A stretch of 64,000 bases of DNA from MWBF01 sp040772005 (GTDB taxonomy: Bacteria; Chloroflexota; Anaerolineae; CG2-30-64-16). Where the stretch lies: the NCBI GenBank assembly GCA_040772005.1, contig JAXGYZ010000002.1, positions 62,001 through 126,000 of the forward strand, given 5' to 3'. Position numbers and translations under genes: made by a program. Under the pieces are notes generated by a model. The model saw only the letters and a list, made by a program, of their open reading frames with translations, had not been told where the DNA came from and did not search any database. Shown piece after piece: positions 8,365-17,044 of this stretch (within the stretch, counting starts at the first letter, position 1; each line of letters opens with the position of its first letter).

Positions 8365-9344
8365 AGGTGCTCATTACCGGCGCGACCGGCTTTGTGGGCG
8401 GCCAGTTGGCCGTCGAACTGGTCCGCCGGGGACAGACGGTCAGAGTATTGCGCCGCGGCAACTCGAGTCTCGTCGGCCTGGCCGGCCTCGACGTGGAAGA
8501 TTTCATCGGCGACATCCTTGACCGGGACGCCGTGATGCGTGCGGTCGAAGGCTGTGACGTGGTCTATCACGTCGCCGCGGTGTCATCCTACTGGCGTGCG
8601 CGACGCGAGCAGATTTATCGTGTTAACGTAGATGGCACGCGAAATGTGGTGGACGCCTGCCTGCACGCGGGCGTGCAGCGCTTCGTTCACACATCCTCCG
8701 CCGCGGCGATCGGAATGACGCGCGATGGCCGGCCCGCGGACGAGGACACGCCCTTCGACCCACAACTGGAGCAGTTCGCCTACGGCCACAGCAAGTACCT
8801 GGCCGAACAAGAGGTGCAACGCGGCGTGGCCCGGGGGCTGCCCGCGGTGGTCGTCAACCCGGCTGTCGTGATCGGGCCGGGCGACCACTACATGATCTCC
8901 GGCAGCATCATCGTCGAGCTGGCGCGCCACGCACTGCCGGCCGTCCCGCCCGGCGGCGTCTGCATGGCAGACATCGATGCGGTCGTGGCAGGCCACATCG
9001 CAGCCGCGGAATGCGGGCGCGTGGGTGAACGTTATATCCTCGGCGGCGAGAATCTGACGTATCGCGAGATTGCCGCGACCGTAGCGGAGGTCGTGGGGCG
9101 TCACGGGCCGCGGCTGACGCTGCCCCGCTGGCTGCTGCTGCCCGCTGCCGGCGCAGTCAGCGCCTACAGCCGATTCAGCGCGCGGCCGCCCATGATGAGC
9201 AGCGACCAGATTCGCCTGTCAGTACACAACGCCTTTTTCAGTTCGGAGAAGGCGCGCCGAGAGCTTGACTACCCCATCCTGCCGTTCCGCGCTGCCGCAG
9301 CCAGAGCTTATCGCTGGTATGCAGAGCACGGCTACCTGAAATAA
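8361..9344 (+). CDS. NAD-dependent epimerase/dehydratase, CerR-like reductase
   Basis: An extended SDR of 327 aa. The N-terminal MKVLITGATGFVGGQLA binds the dinucleotide, and the active site has SSAAAIG and YGHSK (Y-x-x-x-K). It resembles dihydroflavonol reductase/3-beta-HSD-type proteins, the group that includes CerR, which reduces 3-oxo-ceramide in Caulobacter. The start is GTG 8361, overlapping the upstream stop; the upstream open part of the frame lies inside the GNAT gene. Having both a KDSR-like and a CerR-like reductase in one operon is unusual and leaves the order of steps open. Confidence 0.72.
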   Translation: MKVLITGATGFVGGQLAVELVRRGQTVRVLRRGNSSLVGLAGLDVEDFIGDILDRDAVMRAVEGCDVVYHVAAVSSYWRARREQIYRVNVDGTRNVVDACLHAGVQRFVHTSSAAAIGMTRDGRPADEDTPFDPQLEQFAYGHSKYLAEQEVQRGVARGLPAVVVNPAVVIGPGDHYMISGSIIVELARHALPAVPPGGVCMADIDAVVAGHIAAAECGRVGERYILGGENLTYREIAATVAEVVGRHGPRLTLPRWLLLPAAGAVSAYSRFSARPPMMSSDQIRLSVHNAFFSSEKARRELDYPILPFRAAAARAYRWYAEHGYLK

Positions 9345-9354
9345 CGGAGCAATC

Positions 9355-10533
9355 ATGGATCTTTTCGAGAAATGCTACGGCTTCACCGAAGCCAAACAGG
9401 CCATTGAAGCCGGGATCTATCCCTACTTCATCCCCCTGACCGAGAATGAGGGCACCGAGGCGGTGTTCCGCGGCCACCGGCTCATCATGTGCGGCTCGAA
9501 CAATTATCTCGGCCTGACGACCCACCCGCGCGTGCGGCAGGCCGCCATCGAGGCCATCCAGCGCTACGGCACGAGCTGCACCGGCTCGCGCTTCCTCAAC
9601 GGCACGCTGGAGATGCACGAGCACCTCGAGCGCGAGCTGGCCGAGTTCGTCGGGAAGGAGGCCGCGCTGGTCTTCTCAACCGGCATGCAGGTCAATCTCG
9701 GCACGATCAGCGCGCTCGTCAGCCGCGGGGATTACGTCATCCTCGACAAAGAGGACCATGCCAGCATCGTCGACGGCGCCAAGCTGAGCTTCGGCGAGGT
9801 CAAGCGGTTCGGCCACCAGGACATGGAGGAGCTGGAGCGGCTGCTCGCGCGCCTGCCCGAGGACAAGGGCAAGCTGGTGGTGGTGGACGGGCTCTACAGC
9901 ATGGAGGGCGACATCGCGCCCCTGCCGGAGCTGGCGCCGCTGTGCAAGAGATACGGCGCGCGCCTGATGGTGGATGACGCGCACGCGATGGGCGTCTTGG
10001 GCGGCGGCCGCGGCACAGCCGCGCACTTCAACATGACCGGCGACGTAGACCTGATTATGTCCACCTTCAGCAAGTCGTTCGCGTCCCTGGGCGGCTTCGT
10101 CGCCGGCGACGAGCAGGTCATCCACTACATCAAGCACCATGCGCGGTCGCTCATCTTCAGCGCCAGCATCCCGCCGCCGAACGCGGCCGCGGCGTTGGCC
10201 GCGCTCCAGATCATGCGCGAGGAGCCGGAGCGCGTCGCCAATCTCGCAAAGATTGCGGACTATATGCGCGCCGGCTATCGGCAGTTGGGCTTCAACATCG
10301 GCAACTCCACGACGCCCATCATCCCCGTGATTATCGGCGAGCGGATGCTGACCATCTATGTGTGGAAGCGGCTGTTCGACGAGGGCGTGTTCGTCAACCC
10401 GGTGCTGTCGCCCGGCGTGCAGCCCGGCCGCGAGCTGTTGCGCACCAGCTACATGGCGACCCACACCATCGAGCAGATGGACCGAGTGCTAGCCATCTTC
10501 GAGAAGGTCGGCAAGGAGACGGGGCTGATTTAG
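9355..10533 (+). CDS. spt: Serine palmitoyltransferase-like alpha-oxoamine synthase
   Basis: A PLP enzyme of 392 aa in the alpha-oxoamine synthase family (Spt, KBL, BioF, HemA). It shows NNYLGLTTHP, GTSCTGSRFLNGT, the PLP-ring region VDDAHAMGVLG, the Schiff-base lysine in MSTFSKSFASLGGF, and the C-terminal GRELLRTSYMATHT. GSRFLNG and the KDSR-like and CerR-like neighbours favour serine palmitoyltransferase, which condenses serine with an acyl thioester to 3-ketosphinganine. KBL or BioF cannot be excluded from sequence alone, but no biotin or threonine genes are nearby. Last gene of the operon, followed by a strong terminator. Confidence 0.8.
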   Translation: MDLFEKCYGFTEAKQAIEAGIYPYFIPLTENEGTEAVFRGHRLIMCGSNNYLGLTTHPRVRQAAIEAIQRYGTSCTGSRFLNGTLEMHEHLERELAEFVGKEAALVFSTGMQVNLGTISALVSRGDYVILDKEDHASIVDGAKLSFGEVKRFGHQDMEELERLLARLPEDKGKLVVVDGLYSMEGDIAPLPELAPLCKRYGARLMVDDAHAMGVLGGGRGTAAHFNMTGDVDLIMSTFSKSFASLGGFVAGDEQVIHYIKHHARSLIFSASIPPPNAAAALAALQIMREEPERVANLAKIADYMRAGYRQLGFNIGNSTTPIIPVIIGERMLTIYVWKRLFDEGVFVNPVLSPGVQPGRELLRTSYMATHTIEQMDRVLAIFEKVGKETGLI

Positions 10534-10542
10534 GGGTCCAAA

Positions 10543-10585
10543 CCTTCGAGGTCGGGCGCACCGCCGGTACGCCCGACCTCGAAGG
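10543..10585. terminator. Bidirectional terminator hairpin
   Basis: Perfect 16-bp arms (CCTTCGAGGTCGGGCG and complement) with an 11-nt loop, between the convergent spt-like and response-regulator genes. A closely related stem recurs at 62487-62539. Confidence 0.85.
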
Positions 10586-10586
10586 C

Positions 10587-11285
10587 CTATTTCTTCTTGT
10601 AATCCACAAATCGGTAGCCCACGCCGCGTTCGGTCAGGATGTAGCGCGGGGTGGACGGATCGGGTTCGATCTTCTTGCGCAGGTAGGTGATGTAGAGGCG
10701 CAAGAGCTGGTTGTCGTCGCGATACTCCGGCCCCCATACCTTTGCCAGCAGCGTCTCCTGCGGCACAATCCAGCCGGCATTCTCCACCAGATGCGACAGC
10801 AGCCGGTACTCGGTCGGGCGCAGCTTGACGTGCTCCCCGCGGGCGATCACCTCCCGCCGCGGGAAGTCGATCGCCAGGTCCTCGTCGATGACCAGCGGCT
10901 CCCCGGCGGACGGCTTGGCCGGCTCCACCCGCCGCAGCACCGCGCGGATGCGGCTCGACAGCTCGCGCGGGCTGAAGGGCTTGGTTACGTAGTCGTCCGC
11001 GCCCAGGTCCAGCCCCCGAATGCGGTCATCCTCATCGCTCTTGACTGTGAGCATGATGACCGGCACCGACGACACCTCGCGAATCCGCTCCAGCGTCTCG
11101 AAGCCGTCCATGTCGGGCATCATTACGTCCAACAGCACCAGGTCGGGCAGGGCATCGCGCACCTTGTTGAGCGCGGCCAAACCGTCGTCCGCCTCCGTGA
11201 CCTCGTAACCCTCCAGGTCCAGGTTCATCCGCACGAAGCGGCGGATGCGCGGCTCGTCATCCACGACCAAAACACGCTTCTTCAT
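10587..11285 (-). CDS. OmpR/PhoB-family response regulator
   Basis: A receiver domain (phospho-acceptor D53 in LLDVMMPDMDG, acidic DD pair at 9-10, Lys in VTKPFSPRELSSR) is followed by a winged-helix DNA-binding domain with RPTEYRLLSHLV and RYILTERGVGYRF. Length of 232 aa is usual for the family. ATG 11285 directly precedes KKRVLVVDD and overlaps the histidine-kinase stop (ATGA). It is the partner of the upstream kinase; the stimulus is unknown. Confidence 0.93.
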   Translation of the reverse strand: MKKRVLVVDDEPRIRRFVRMNLDLEGYEVTEADDGLAALNKVRDALPDLVLLDVMMPDMDGFETLERIREVSSVPVIMLTVKSDEDDRIRGLDLGADDYVTKPFSPRELSSRIRAVLRRVEPAKPSAGEPLVIDEDLAIDFPRREVIARGEHVKLRPTEYRLLSHLVENAGWIVPQETLLAKVWGPEYRDDNQLLRLYITYLRKKIEPDPSTPRYILTERGVGYRFVDYKKK

Positions 11286-12868
11286 GCCCGTTCTTCCTCT
11301 TCCTCGCACACGGGCAGGGTGAAGAACACCGTGGTTCCCCGGCCCGCCTCGCTGCGCAGCCAGATGCGCCCGCCATGCGCCTCCACGATGGAGCGGCAGA
11401 GGTACAGGCCCAGCCCCGCGCCCTGCGTGCTGCGCCGCAGGCTCGAATCCACCCGGTAAAAACGCTGGAACAGCCTGCCTTGCTCCGCTTCCGGGATGCC
11501 GATGCCCTGGTCGGCCACGTAGAGCGTGACCTGGTTGCCCTGCTGCCAGCCGCCGACGCGGATTTCGCCGCCCTTCGGTGAGTACTTAACCGCGTTGCTG
11601 AGCAGGTTGTTGAACACCTGCCGCAGCCGCTCCTCGTCAGCCTCGACGCAGGGGAAGTCGGGCGGAAAGTCCAGCACAAAGTGATACCGGTCTGCGGTAC
11701 CGGCCTGTTCGACCTGCACCCGGAAGCCGTCCACCACGCTGGCGGCCAGCGCGGACGGCAGCACATCCGTCTGTTCAATCGTGAAGCCGCCGGCCTGGAT
11801 GCGCGACGCGTCCAGCAGGTTGTTGATGAGCGCGTTCAGACGGTCGCTCTCCTCTCCGATGACGGCCAGCCCCTCTCGCACGGTCGCGCGGTCCCAGTCG
11901 GCATCCTCCCGCGCCAGCGTGCTGGCGTAGCCTTTGATGAGCGCCACCGGTGTCTTGAGTTCATGCGAGATGACCGAGACGAACGTCGATTTCATCTCCT
12001 CCGCCTCTCGGAAGCGGGTGATGTCTACGACGTTGGCGATGACGTTGAGCAGGCGGCCCTCTTCATCGTAGAGCGGCGAGTAGGTGACACTGACCGCGAT
12101 GCGCGACCCACCGGGCCGGGTCAGCCGGCCATCCGTCGTCACGGGCTTGCCTTCGGGAAACAGGATCTCGTGCTGCTCCGCATCGCACAGGTGCGGGCCG
12201 GATACATCCTCCAGCGCCAGAACCTCGTAGCAGGGCCGGCCGATGGCCTGCTCCGCGGCCCAGCCGGTCATCTGGCTCAACGCGCGGTTGAACACCTGGA
12301 TGCGCAGCTCCGGGTCGAGAATCATCACGCCGTCCGCGCTGCGGTCGATAATCGCGTTGAGCTGGCCCTTTTCCGCGCTGACCTGCTCGTACAACTGGGC
12401 GTTGCGCACGGCAATCGCGGCCTGGTCCGCGAAGCTAGACAGCACGTCTTCATCGTTAGCACTGAATGCGATGCTGCCGCTGCGAAAGAGGTAGATGACG
12501 CCGAGCAGCCGTTCCTGGAAGATGAGCGGCAGGGCGATGACCTGGCTGAGCGGCAGCCGCACCGCGCGGGCAACGAGGTTAAGCCGGGCCTGCAAGTCGG
12601 GCAGAGCGTAACCGTCTGCCTGCACCGGCAAGTCGGCCAGCAGCGGCGCAAAGCGCGGCAGCAGCGCGGTCGGGATGCCGTAGCTCGCCAGGATGGTCAG
12701 GGCGGAGGCCTGGCCGCGGCGCAGCGCAATCAGCCCGGCCTCCGCGCGCACGAGGTCGGCTGCGCTGTTGAGGATGAGGCGCAGGAGGGATGGCAGGTCC
12801 AGCCGGGAGGTCATCGCCCGGCTGATCTGCAACAGGTATTCGCGCTGGCGGAGCTGATAGCTGATCAC
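11282..12868 (-). CDS. Sensor histidine kinase with GAF and PAS domains
   Basis: A soluble kinase of about 528 aa with no obvious membrane segment. A GAF domain (about 15-160) is followed by PAS/PAC (about 170-290), HisKA with SHELKTP (H302) and HATPase_c with NNLLSNAVKYSP, GIGIP and GLGLYL. GTG 12868 was taken as start because the longer open frame overlaps the neighbouring molybdopterin gene in another frame; the exact start is uncertain. It overlaps the downstream response regulator by 4 bp. The GAF domain suggests a cytoplasmic small-molecule or redox signal. Confidence 0.9.
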   Translation of the reverse strand: MISYQLRQREYLLQISRAMTSRLDLPSLLRLILNSAADLVRAEAGLIALRRGQASALTILASYGIPTALLPRFAPLLADLPVQADGYALPDLQARLNLVARAVRLPLSQVIALPLIFQERLLGVIYLFRSGSIAFSANDEDVLSSFADQAAIAVRNAQLYEQVSAEKGQLNAIIDRSADGVMILDPELRIQVFNRALSQMTGWAAEQAIGRPCYEVLALEDVSGPHLCDAEQHEILFPEGKPVTTDGRLTRPGGSRIAVSVTYSPLYDEEGRLLNVIANVVDITRFREAEEMKSTFVSVISHELKTPVALIKGYASTLAREDADWDRATVREGLAVIGEESDRLNALINNLLDASRIQAGGFTIEQTDVLPSALAASVVDGFRVQVEQAGTADRYHFVLDFPPDFPCVEADEERLRQVFNNLLSNAVKYSPKGGEIRVGGWQQGNQVTLYVADQGIGIPEAEQGRLFQRFYRVDSSLRRSTQGAGLGLYLCRSIVEAHGGRIWLRSEAGRGTTVFFTLPVCEEEEERA

Positions 12869-12902
12869 GTTGGGTTCCGTTCGATGCCTGGTTACTGCCG
12901 TC

Positions 12903-13535
12903 CTACCACCCGAAACGCTCCTCGCGCCAGGGGTCGCCTTCCATGTGGTAGCCGTTGCGCTCCCAGAAGCCGGGGCGGTCCTCGGCCATGAACTCGATGC
13001 CGCGCAGCCACTTGGCGCTCTTCCAGAAGTACTTCTTGGGCACGAGCAGGCGCAGCGGATAGCCGTGATCCGGTTCGAGGGGCTTGCCGTCGTACTCGAA
13101 CGCCAGCATGGTGTCATCGTCGTCCAGCACTTCGAGGCCGACATTCGCAGTGAACCCATGCTCGCAGTGCGCCATCACGTACGTCGCTTCCGGCTTGACC
13201 TTGATGATCTTTGCCAGCTCGCGCCAGGGGATGCCTGTCCATGCGGTATCGAGCTTGCTCCAACGCGTGACGCAATGAATGTCTACGGTCTGCGTGACGC
13301 GCGGCAATTCCATCAGTTGCTGCCAGGTCAACCGCAGCGGCTCTTCCACCAGGCCGAAAATCCGGAAGTCCCACTTGTCCAGGCTGGTGTAGATGGGCAC
13401 CGAGCCGTAATGGAGGACGGGAAACTTCTCCGTGACGAACTGGCCGGGCGGCACGCGCTCATCCTCGTTGGATTCAGGGATGTTCGTGTTTCGCTTGAGC
13501 CGTTCGACACGCTTGAGCGGATTTTCAAAACGCAT
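12903..13535 (-). CDS. Soluble molybdopterin-dependent oxidoreductase (sulfite oxidase/MsrP fold)
   Basis: A 210-aa protein with the oxidoreductase molybdopterin-binding domain. The probable Mo-ligand cysteine is in VDIHCVTRWSKLDT, and the family motif TGIPWRELA follows. The C-terminal PLRLLVPKKYFWKSAKWLRGIEF is typical of short YedY-like proteins. There is no signal peptide, so it is cytoplasmic, unlike MsrP. A second, lipoprotein member of the same fold is encoded at 61674-62426. ATG 13535 starts at the beginning of homology. Substrate unknown. Confidence 0.85.
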   Translation of the reverse strand: MRFENPLKRVERLKRNTNIPESNEDERVPPGQFVTEKFPVLHYGSVPIYTSLDKWDFRIFGLVEEPLRLTWQQLMELPRVTQTVDIHCVTRWSKLDTAWTGIPWRELAKIIKVKPEATYVMAHCEHGFTANVGLEVLDDDDTMLAFEYDGKPLEPDHGYPLRLLVPKKYFWKSAKWLRGIEFMAEDRPGFWERNGYHMEGDPWREERFGW

Positions 13536-13731
13536 GATACTTGCCTCCGTGGCTGCAACTGGTCAGTGTGAGATATACAGCAGAAGATAACCGATTTGTG
13601 TGAGGACAATTCTAGCAAGGGGCGCGTTATTGGTAAGTAAGCCGGGCAACCGTTGAGGACGGAGGACGATGGATGGGCAATCGGGCGGGGTGGCTGACAG
13701 CGCCTGAGGACGAGCGATCGGGGGTGAAGGC

Positions 13732-13912
13732 CAGGAATTCCAAATGTGCGCGAGGGTGCAAGCATGCTGAGCGGATGGGCGCCGCGCAGCGGCGCACGTA
13801 GTCCAAGCACGCCTGCACCGTGGCGATCCTTCGACTGCGGCCCTGCGGGCCTCCGCTCAGGATGCCGTGCGTCGGCTGCGCCGACGCCGTGCGCCTACAT
13901 TTGGAATTCCTG
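13732..13912. mobile_element. MITE-like element with 16-bp inverted ends
   Basis: A 181-bp element with ends CAGGAATTCCAAATGT and the perfect complement. The core has the GCTGAGCGGA, CCTTCGACTGCGG and CCGCTCAGGATG blocks also found, in opposite orientation, in the copy at 52750-52902. It is flanked by near-direct repeats GGTGAAGGC / GGTGAAGAT (7 of 9). No transposase gene inside. Confidence 0.75.
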
Positions 13913-13928
13913 GGTGAAGATAGTGCCG

Positions 13929-14007
13929 CTTGCATCTGAGGATGCAAGCTCCTCACCTTGTCGCCTTGTCACCTCTTCACCTGCTCACCTCTTCACCTCT
14001 TCACCTT
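13929..14007. repeat. Short hairpin plus degenerate 9-bp tandem repeat
   Basis: CTTGCATC-TGAG-GATGCAAG forms a hairpin at 13929-13948. From 13952 to 14007 a degenerate unit related to CACCTCTTC is repeated about six times, running into the 3' end of the methyltransferase gene. Confidence 0.6.
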
Positions 14008-14605
14008 ACCGTTGCCACAGATACCACGCGGAGGCGCGGTCACGGTCGGTGCCGTGTTCCACCGAGCAGAGCTGGAACCTGGGAGCGAACAGACCGAGAT
14101 CCGCCGGACCAATCCCGGAGGTTCCGCCCGCCGCGTGCGCGTCACGGCAGAAGGCATAGAGCAAATAGTAAGCGCCCGACGCCAGGTGGCGCGCCAGGGA
14201 AGCGACATAGCCGGGCCGGCGCTCGGCCGGCAGGCTGTGAAAGCAGCCTACGTCGAGCGCGAAGGTCGCGGTCACGCGCAGGAAACTCAGGTCGGCCACA
14301 TCCCCGCGCAGAAAGTAGGCGGGCAGCGCCTCCGCGTGCGCCTGTGCCGCGGCGCGGGCCAGCGCGCGCTGGGCGATATCCACACCGGCAACCTGAAAGC
14401 CGTGCCGGGCAAGATAACGGCTGCTGACCCCGCTGCCGCAGCCCAGGTCCAGCGCCCAGCCGGGCGTGAGCAGGCCCGATGCGACGAGCGTCACGACCTC
14501 CGGCGGCACGATGCCGGTGTCCCAGGGCGCATCACCGCTGTCATAACGGGCATCCCACCAAGCGGGCGAACCGTGTGCCGGGCCTGTAGGGTCCATTTCA
14601 GCCAT
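14006..14605 (-). CDS. Class I SAM-dependent methyltransferase
   Basis: A 199-aa protein with SAM-binding motif I LDLGCGSGVSSRYLA and acidic motif II VAGVDIAQRAL, then DVGCFHSLP. The N-terminal PAWWDARYDSGDAPWDTG is typical of the thiopurine-methyltransferase-like/TehB-like group. The ATG at 14605 gives the normal N-terminus and overlaps the stop of the upstream EEP gene by 8 bp, so the two are co-translated. The substrate cannot be read from sequence. Confidence 0.85.
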   Translation of the reverse strand: MAEMDPTGPAHGSPAWWDARYDSGDAPWDTGIVPPEVVTLVASGLLTPGWALDLGCGSGVSSRYLARHGFQVAGVDIAQRALARAAAQAHAEALPAYFLRGDVADLSFLRVTATFALDVGCFHSLPAERRPGYVASLARHLASGAYYLLYAFCRDAHAAGGTSGIGPADLGLFAPRFQLCSVEHGTDRDRASAWYLWQR

Positions 14606-15455
14606 CGGAAGCGGCGAACTCAGCCAGCACGGGGAGGTGATCCGAGGCAGTGCGGGCGGTGGGGTGGTCGAAGGGCCGGCACGCCAGCAGGCGTTCTGCG
14701 GCCGCGGCCGAGGCGAAGATATAATCGATGCGGCGCTCGGGGTCCGCAGCCGGGAAGGTGGCCCCATCCGGTGCGCCGGCAGCCTGCCGGAAGCGGCCGT
14801 AGGCATCCGTATAGCCGGCCTTCTGGACCTGGTCGATCAGGTCAAAGGCCGGGACGGGCCAGTTCTGCGCCTGCTGGTAAGCCGCCAGCCGTTCACGCGC
14901 CGCGGCAGACGGATAGTCTGTCGCGGCCAGCGCATTGAAATCGCCCAACAGCAGGTGCGGCCGCGCCCGGTCGCGCTGCAGCCAGGTCAACGCCGCAGCC
15001 CACTGCTCCAGCCGCAGCGCCTCGACGCGGTGATCCAGGTGAATGACGTAGACCGTGAGGGGCCGGTCGGAGGGCGGGAGGACCCGCACCTCTAACAGCC
15101 CGCGCTTGCCGTAGGTGGTCATGGGAGCGAGATGATGTGCCGCATAGGCCAGGACGGGCCAGCGCGAGAGCAGCGCATTGCCGTAGGGCGGATGGTCGTG
15201 CGGACTGTCGGGCCGGCCCTGCGCAGGCTGCGTGGGGCCGAAGGCCCAATGCATCCCCAGCCGGGCGGCCAGGTCCAGCAGGGCCGGTGCGCCGGCAGGC
15301 TGGCCGGTCGGTTGGCCGGCAGGCTGGGGGTGGAACACCTCGTTCAGCCCCACCAGGTCCGCGCCGCTGGCCGCAATAACCTCCGCCACCTGCGTGACAT
15401 TGGGTGCGCCTTCCGCGGTACGCCAGCCGTGGACATTGTAGGTCAGGACCTTCAT
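14598..15455 (-). CDS. Endonuclease/exonuclease/phosphatase (EEP) family protein
   Basis: A 285-aa protein with the EEP catalytic signatures: MKVLTYNVHGW, GLNEVFHP (catalytic Glu), HLDHRVEA, LLGDFNALA (Asp and Asn) and SDHLPVLAEF. Enzymes of this fold cut phosphodiester or phosphomonoester bonds in nucleic acids or lipids. A short GQPTGQPAGAP insertion comes from local GC repeats. GGGGAG lies upstream of ATG 15455. A tandem homologue follows at 15672-16517, suggesting an old duplication. Confidence 0.82.
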   Translation of the reverse strand: MKVLTYNVHGWRTAEGAPNVTQVAEVIAASGADLVGLNEVFHPQPAGQPTGQPAGAPALLDLAARLGMHWAFGPTQPAQGRPDSPHDHPPYGNALLSRWPVLAYAAHHLAPMTTYGKRGLLEVRVLPPSDRPLTVYVIHLDHRVEALRLEQWAAALTWLQRDRARPHLLLGDFNALAATDYPSAAARERLAAYQQAQNWPVPAFDLIDQVQKAGYTDAYGRFRQAAGAPDGATFPAADPERRIDYIFASAAAAERLLACRPFDHPTARTASDHLPVLAEFAASDG

Positions 15456-15498
15456 GACGTCACTCCCCTGCGCCTCGCGGAGCATCCTGAGCAGAAAC

Positions 15499-15615
15499 GT
15501 AGGACGGGTTGGCAACCCGTCCTACAAGCCCGTTTGCAGGGCAGAACAGTTCTCTGCATCGGTTGCGGGTATCAAATTGTTGGCAACCCGTCCTACAAGC
15601 CCGTTTGCAGGGCAG
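15499..15615. repeat. Palindrome plus two 36-bp direct repeats 71 bp apart
   Basis: GTAGGACGGGTT-GGC-AACCCGTCCTAC forms a hairpin at 15499-15525. Identical 36-bp units lie at 15509-15544 and 15580-15615, each ending in CCCGTTTGCAGGGCAG, with 35 bp between. The region lies between two EEP genes. Confidence 0.8.
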
Positions 15616-15671
15616 GGCGACCCGCAGTTTGGGCCTCACGTAATCGAAGATGAATTTTGCGTCCAGGTCGC

Positions 15672-16517
15672 CTATGCGGGCAGGGCCTCGCCCTGCGGCC
15701 AGGCCCACTCCACGATCAGCGGGCGGTGGTCAGAGGCCTGGTGCAGCACGTCGCCGCCCAACGCGTGAGCGGAGCGCAGCCCGTGGGCCCAGCGCAGCGG
15801 CAGGAACAGGAAATCGATGCGCACCAGCGGGGAATGTGACGGGAAGGTGCGGCCCGAACCGTTGCCCACCGCATGAAAGGCATCCTGGTAGCCCGCCGCG
15901 GCCAGCATCCGCAGCACCGGCGGCAACAACAGGCGCGTGTTACGCCCGACAAAGCCCGGCGTGTTGAAGTCACCGACGAGGAAATGCGGGCCATGCTGCG
16001 CCATGCGCTTCAGCACGCCCTGGATTTGCAGCAGCCGCGTGCCCTCAAAGGCGTGATCCAGGTGGGTGACGAAGGCGGTCAGGTCACGATCCGCGCCCCC
16101 GGCGAGGGTGGCGCCGAGCAGCGAGCGCTGTTTGCTGCTCGGCAGGCGCGGCAGCAGGGTGTTAGTCACATCGCGCAGGGGAAACCGGCTCAACAGAGCG
16201 TTGCCCACCGGCCCCTGCCAGCCCGGCCCAAAGTCCAGCCAGCCGCTCGGCCCGAAGGCATACCGCATGCCCAGCTTGTCGGCGAGTTCGGCCAGCGGCG
16301 CGTAGGTGCGCCCGTTCATGGTCACAGGATGCAGGACCTCGTTCAGCCCGACGACATCTGCGCCGGCATCGCGAATAACGCTCGCCAAACGGTCCAGATC
16401 AAGACGCTGATCTCGCCCGGCCCACCGGTGAATGTTATAAGTCATCAGGCGCACCGGGGCAGTGTCCCGGCGATTCTCGAAGGGTTTGGATGTCCGCAAG
16501 AAGTGTTCTCCACACAT
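15672..16517 (-). CDS. EEP-family protein (tandem paralogue)
   Basis: Shares with its neighbour the motifs RLMTYNIHRW, VVGLNEVLHP, FVTHLDHAFEG, FLVGDFNTPG and SDHRPLIVEW, so the catalytic residues are intact. The similarity to the 14598-15455 product over its length indicates a tandem duplication. Two starts are possible: ATG 16517, used here, or ATG 16445 directly before TYNIH, which would match the paralogue better. The longer version has no signal peptide. Substrate unknown; sphingomyelinase-like and DNase-like members share this fold. Confidence 0.78.
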   Translation of the reverse strand: MCGEHFLRTSKPFENRRDTAPVRLMTYNIHRWAGRDQRLDLDRLASVIRDAGADVVGLNEVLHPVTMNGRTYAPLAELADKLGMRYAFGPSGWLDFGPGWQGPVGNALLSRFPLRDVTNTLLPRLPSSKQRSLLGATLAGGADRDLTAFVTHLDHAFEGTRLLQIQGVLKRMAQHGPHFLVGDFNTPGFVGRNTRLLLPPVLRMLAAAGYQDAFHAVGNGSGRTFPSHSPLVRIDFLFLPLRWAHGLRSAHALGGDVLHQASDHRPLIVEWAWPQGEALPA

Positions 16518-16598
16518 GAATAGCAGCGTCGAACCCGTGGTGGCTCCGACGCTGCACACTGGCCTAGTCTAGCACATTTCCGAGATACCTCAAAACCG

Positions 16599-16932
16599 TC
16601 ATCCACAGCTTAGGTGAATAACCTTGTGAATAACATTACACCTTACCCACACCGGTCCACAAATGATTCCGGGCCGCGCAGCACGCCATCGCGACGGCAG
16701 CAGACATTGAACCCCACATCTGGGCGCGTGCACAACTTCACACGCGAGATAGAGTGCGCATGGCCGGGGCCTTCGCTGGATTTGATGCCGCCCGCAGCCA
16801 GCAGGTTACTCACAGAGGATACACAGGCCGCGGTGGGGCGATCATGCGCCATCTAGGGCCTCCCCCCGCACCCAAACCCACCTATCGGGGTGAACTCGTG
16901 CAGTTCCGCACGCACTGTGCGAGTTATACACA
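16599..16932. other. Cluster of DnaA-box-like sites (possible replication origin)
   Basis: Two perfect TTATNCACA boxes occur: minus strand 16625-16633 (TTATTCACA) and plus strand 16924-16932 (TTATACACA). Four have one mismatch: 16599-16607, 16613-16621 (minus), 16643-16651 and 16806-16814. All lie in a gene-free stretch that continues into AT-richer sequence (16945-17050). No dnaA or dnaN gene is in the window and gene direction does not switch here, so origin function is only a hypothesis. Confidence 0.45.
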
Positions 16933-17044
16933 TATCCCCAGGCCCTACTATGACGATTAACTATTCATTGACCTCCGAGAAATATGTTTGTGTGACGCAA
17001 CCCTGCGACCTGGATTTGTCAACCTTAATATTAGCGCAAATCTA

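Noticed and set aside
11282..13159. Histidine kinase starting at 13159 (625 aa)
   Set aside because: The extra N-terminal part overlaps the conserved molybdopterin oxidoreductase gene in another frame and has no domain.
15509..15615. Minimal CRISPR array (two 36-bp repeats, 35-bp spacer)
   Set aside because: Only two units, no cas genes, and the repeat is part of a palindromic intergenic element.
16643..16852. Small ORFs on both strands in the DnaA-box region
   Set aside because: No ribosome-binding sites, no conserved features, and they cross the DnaA-box-like sites.
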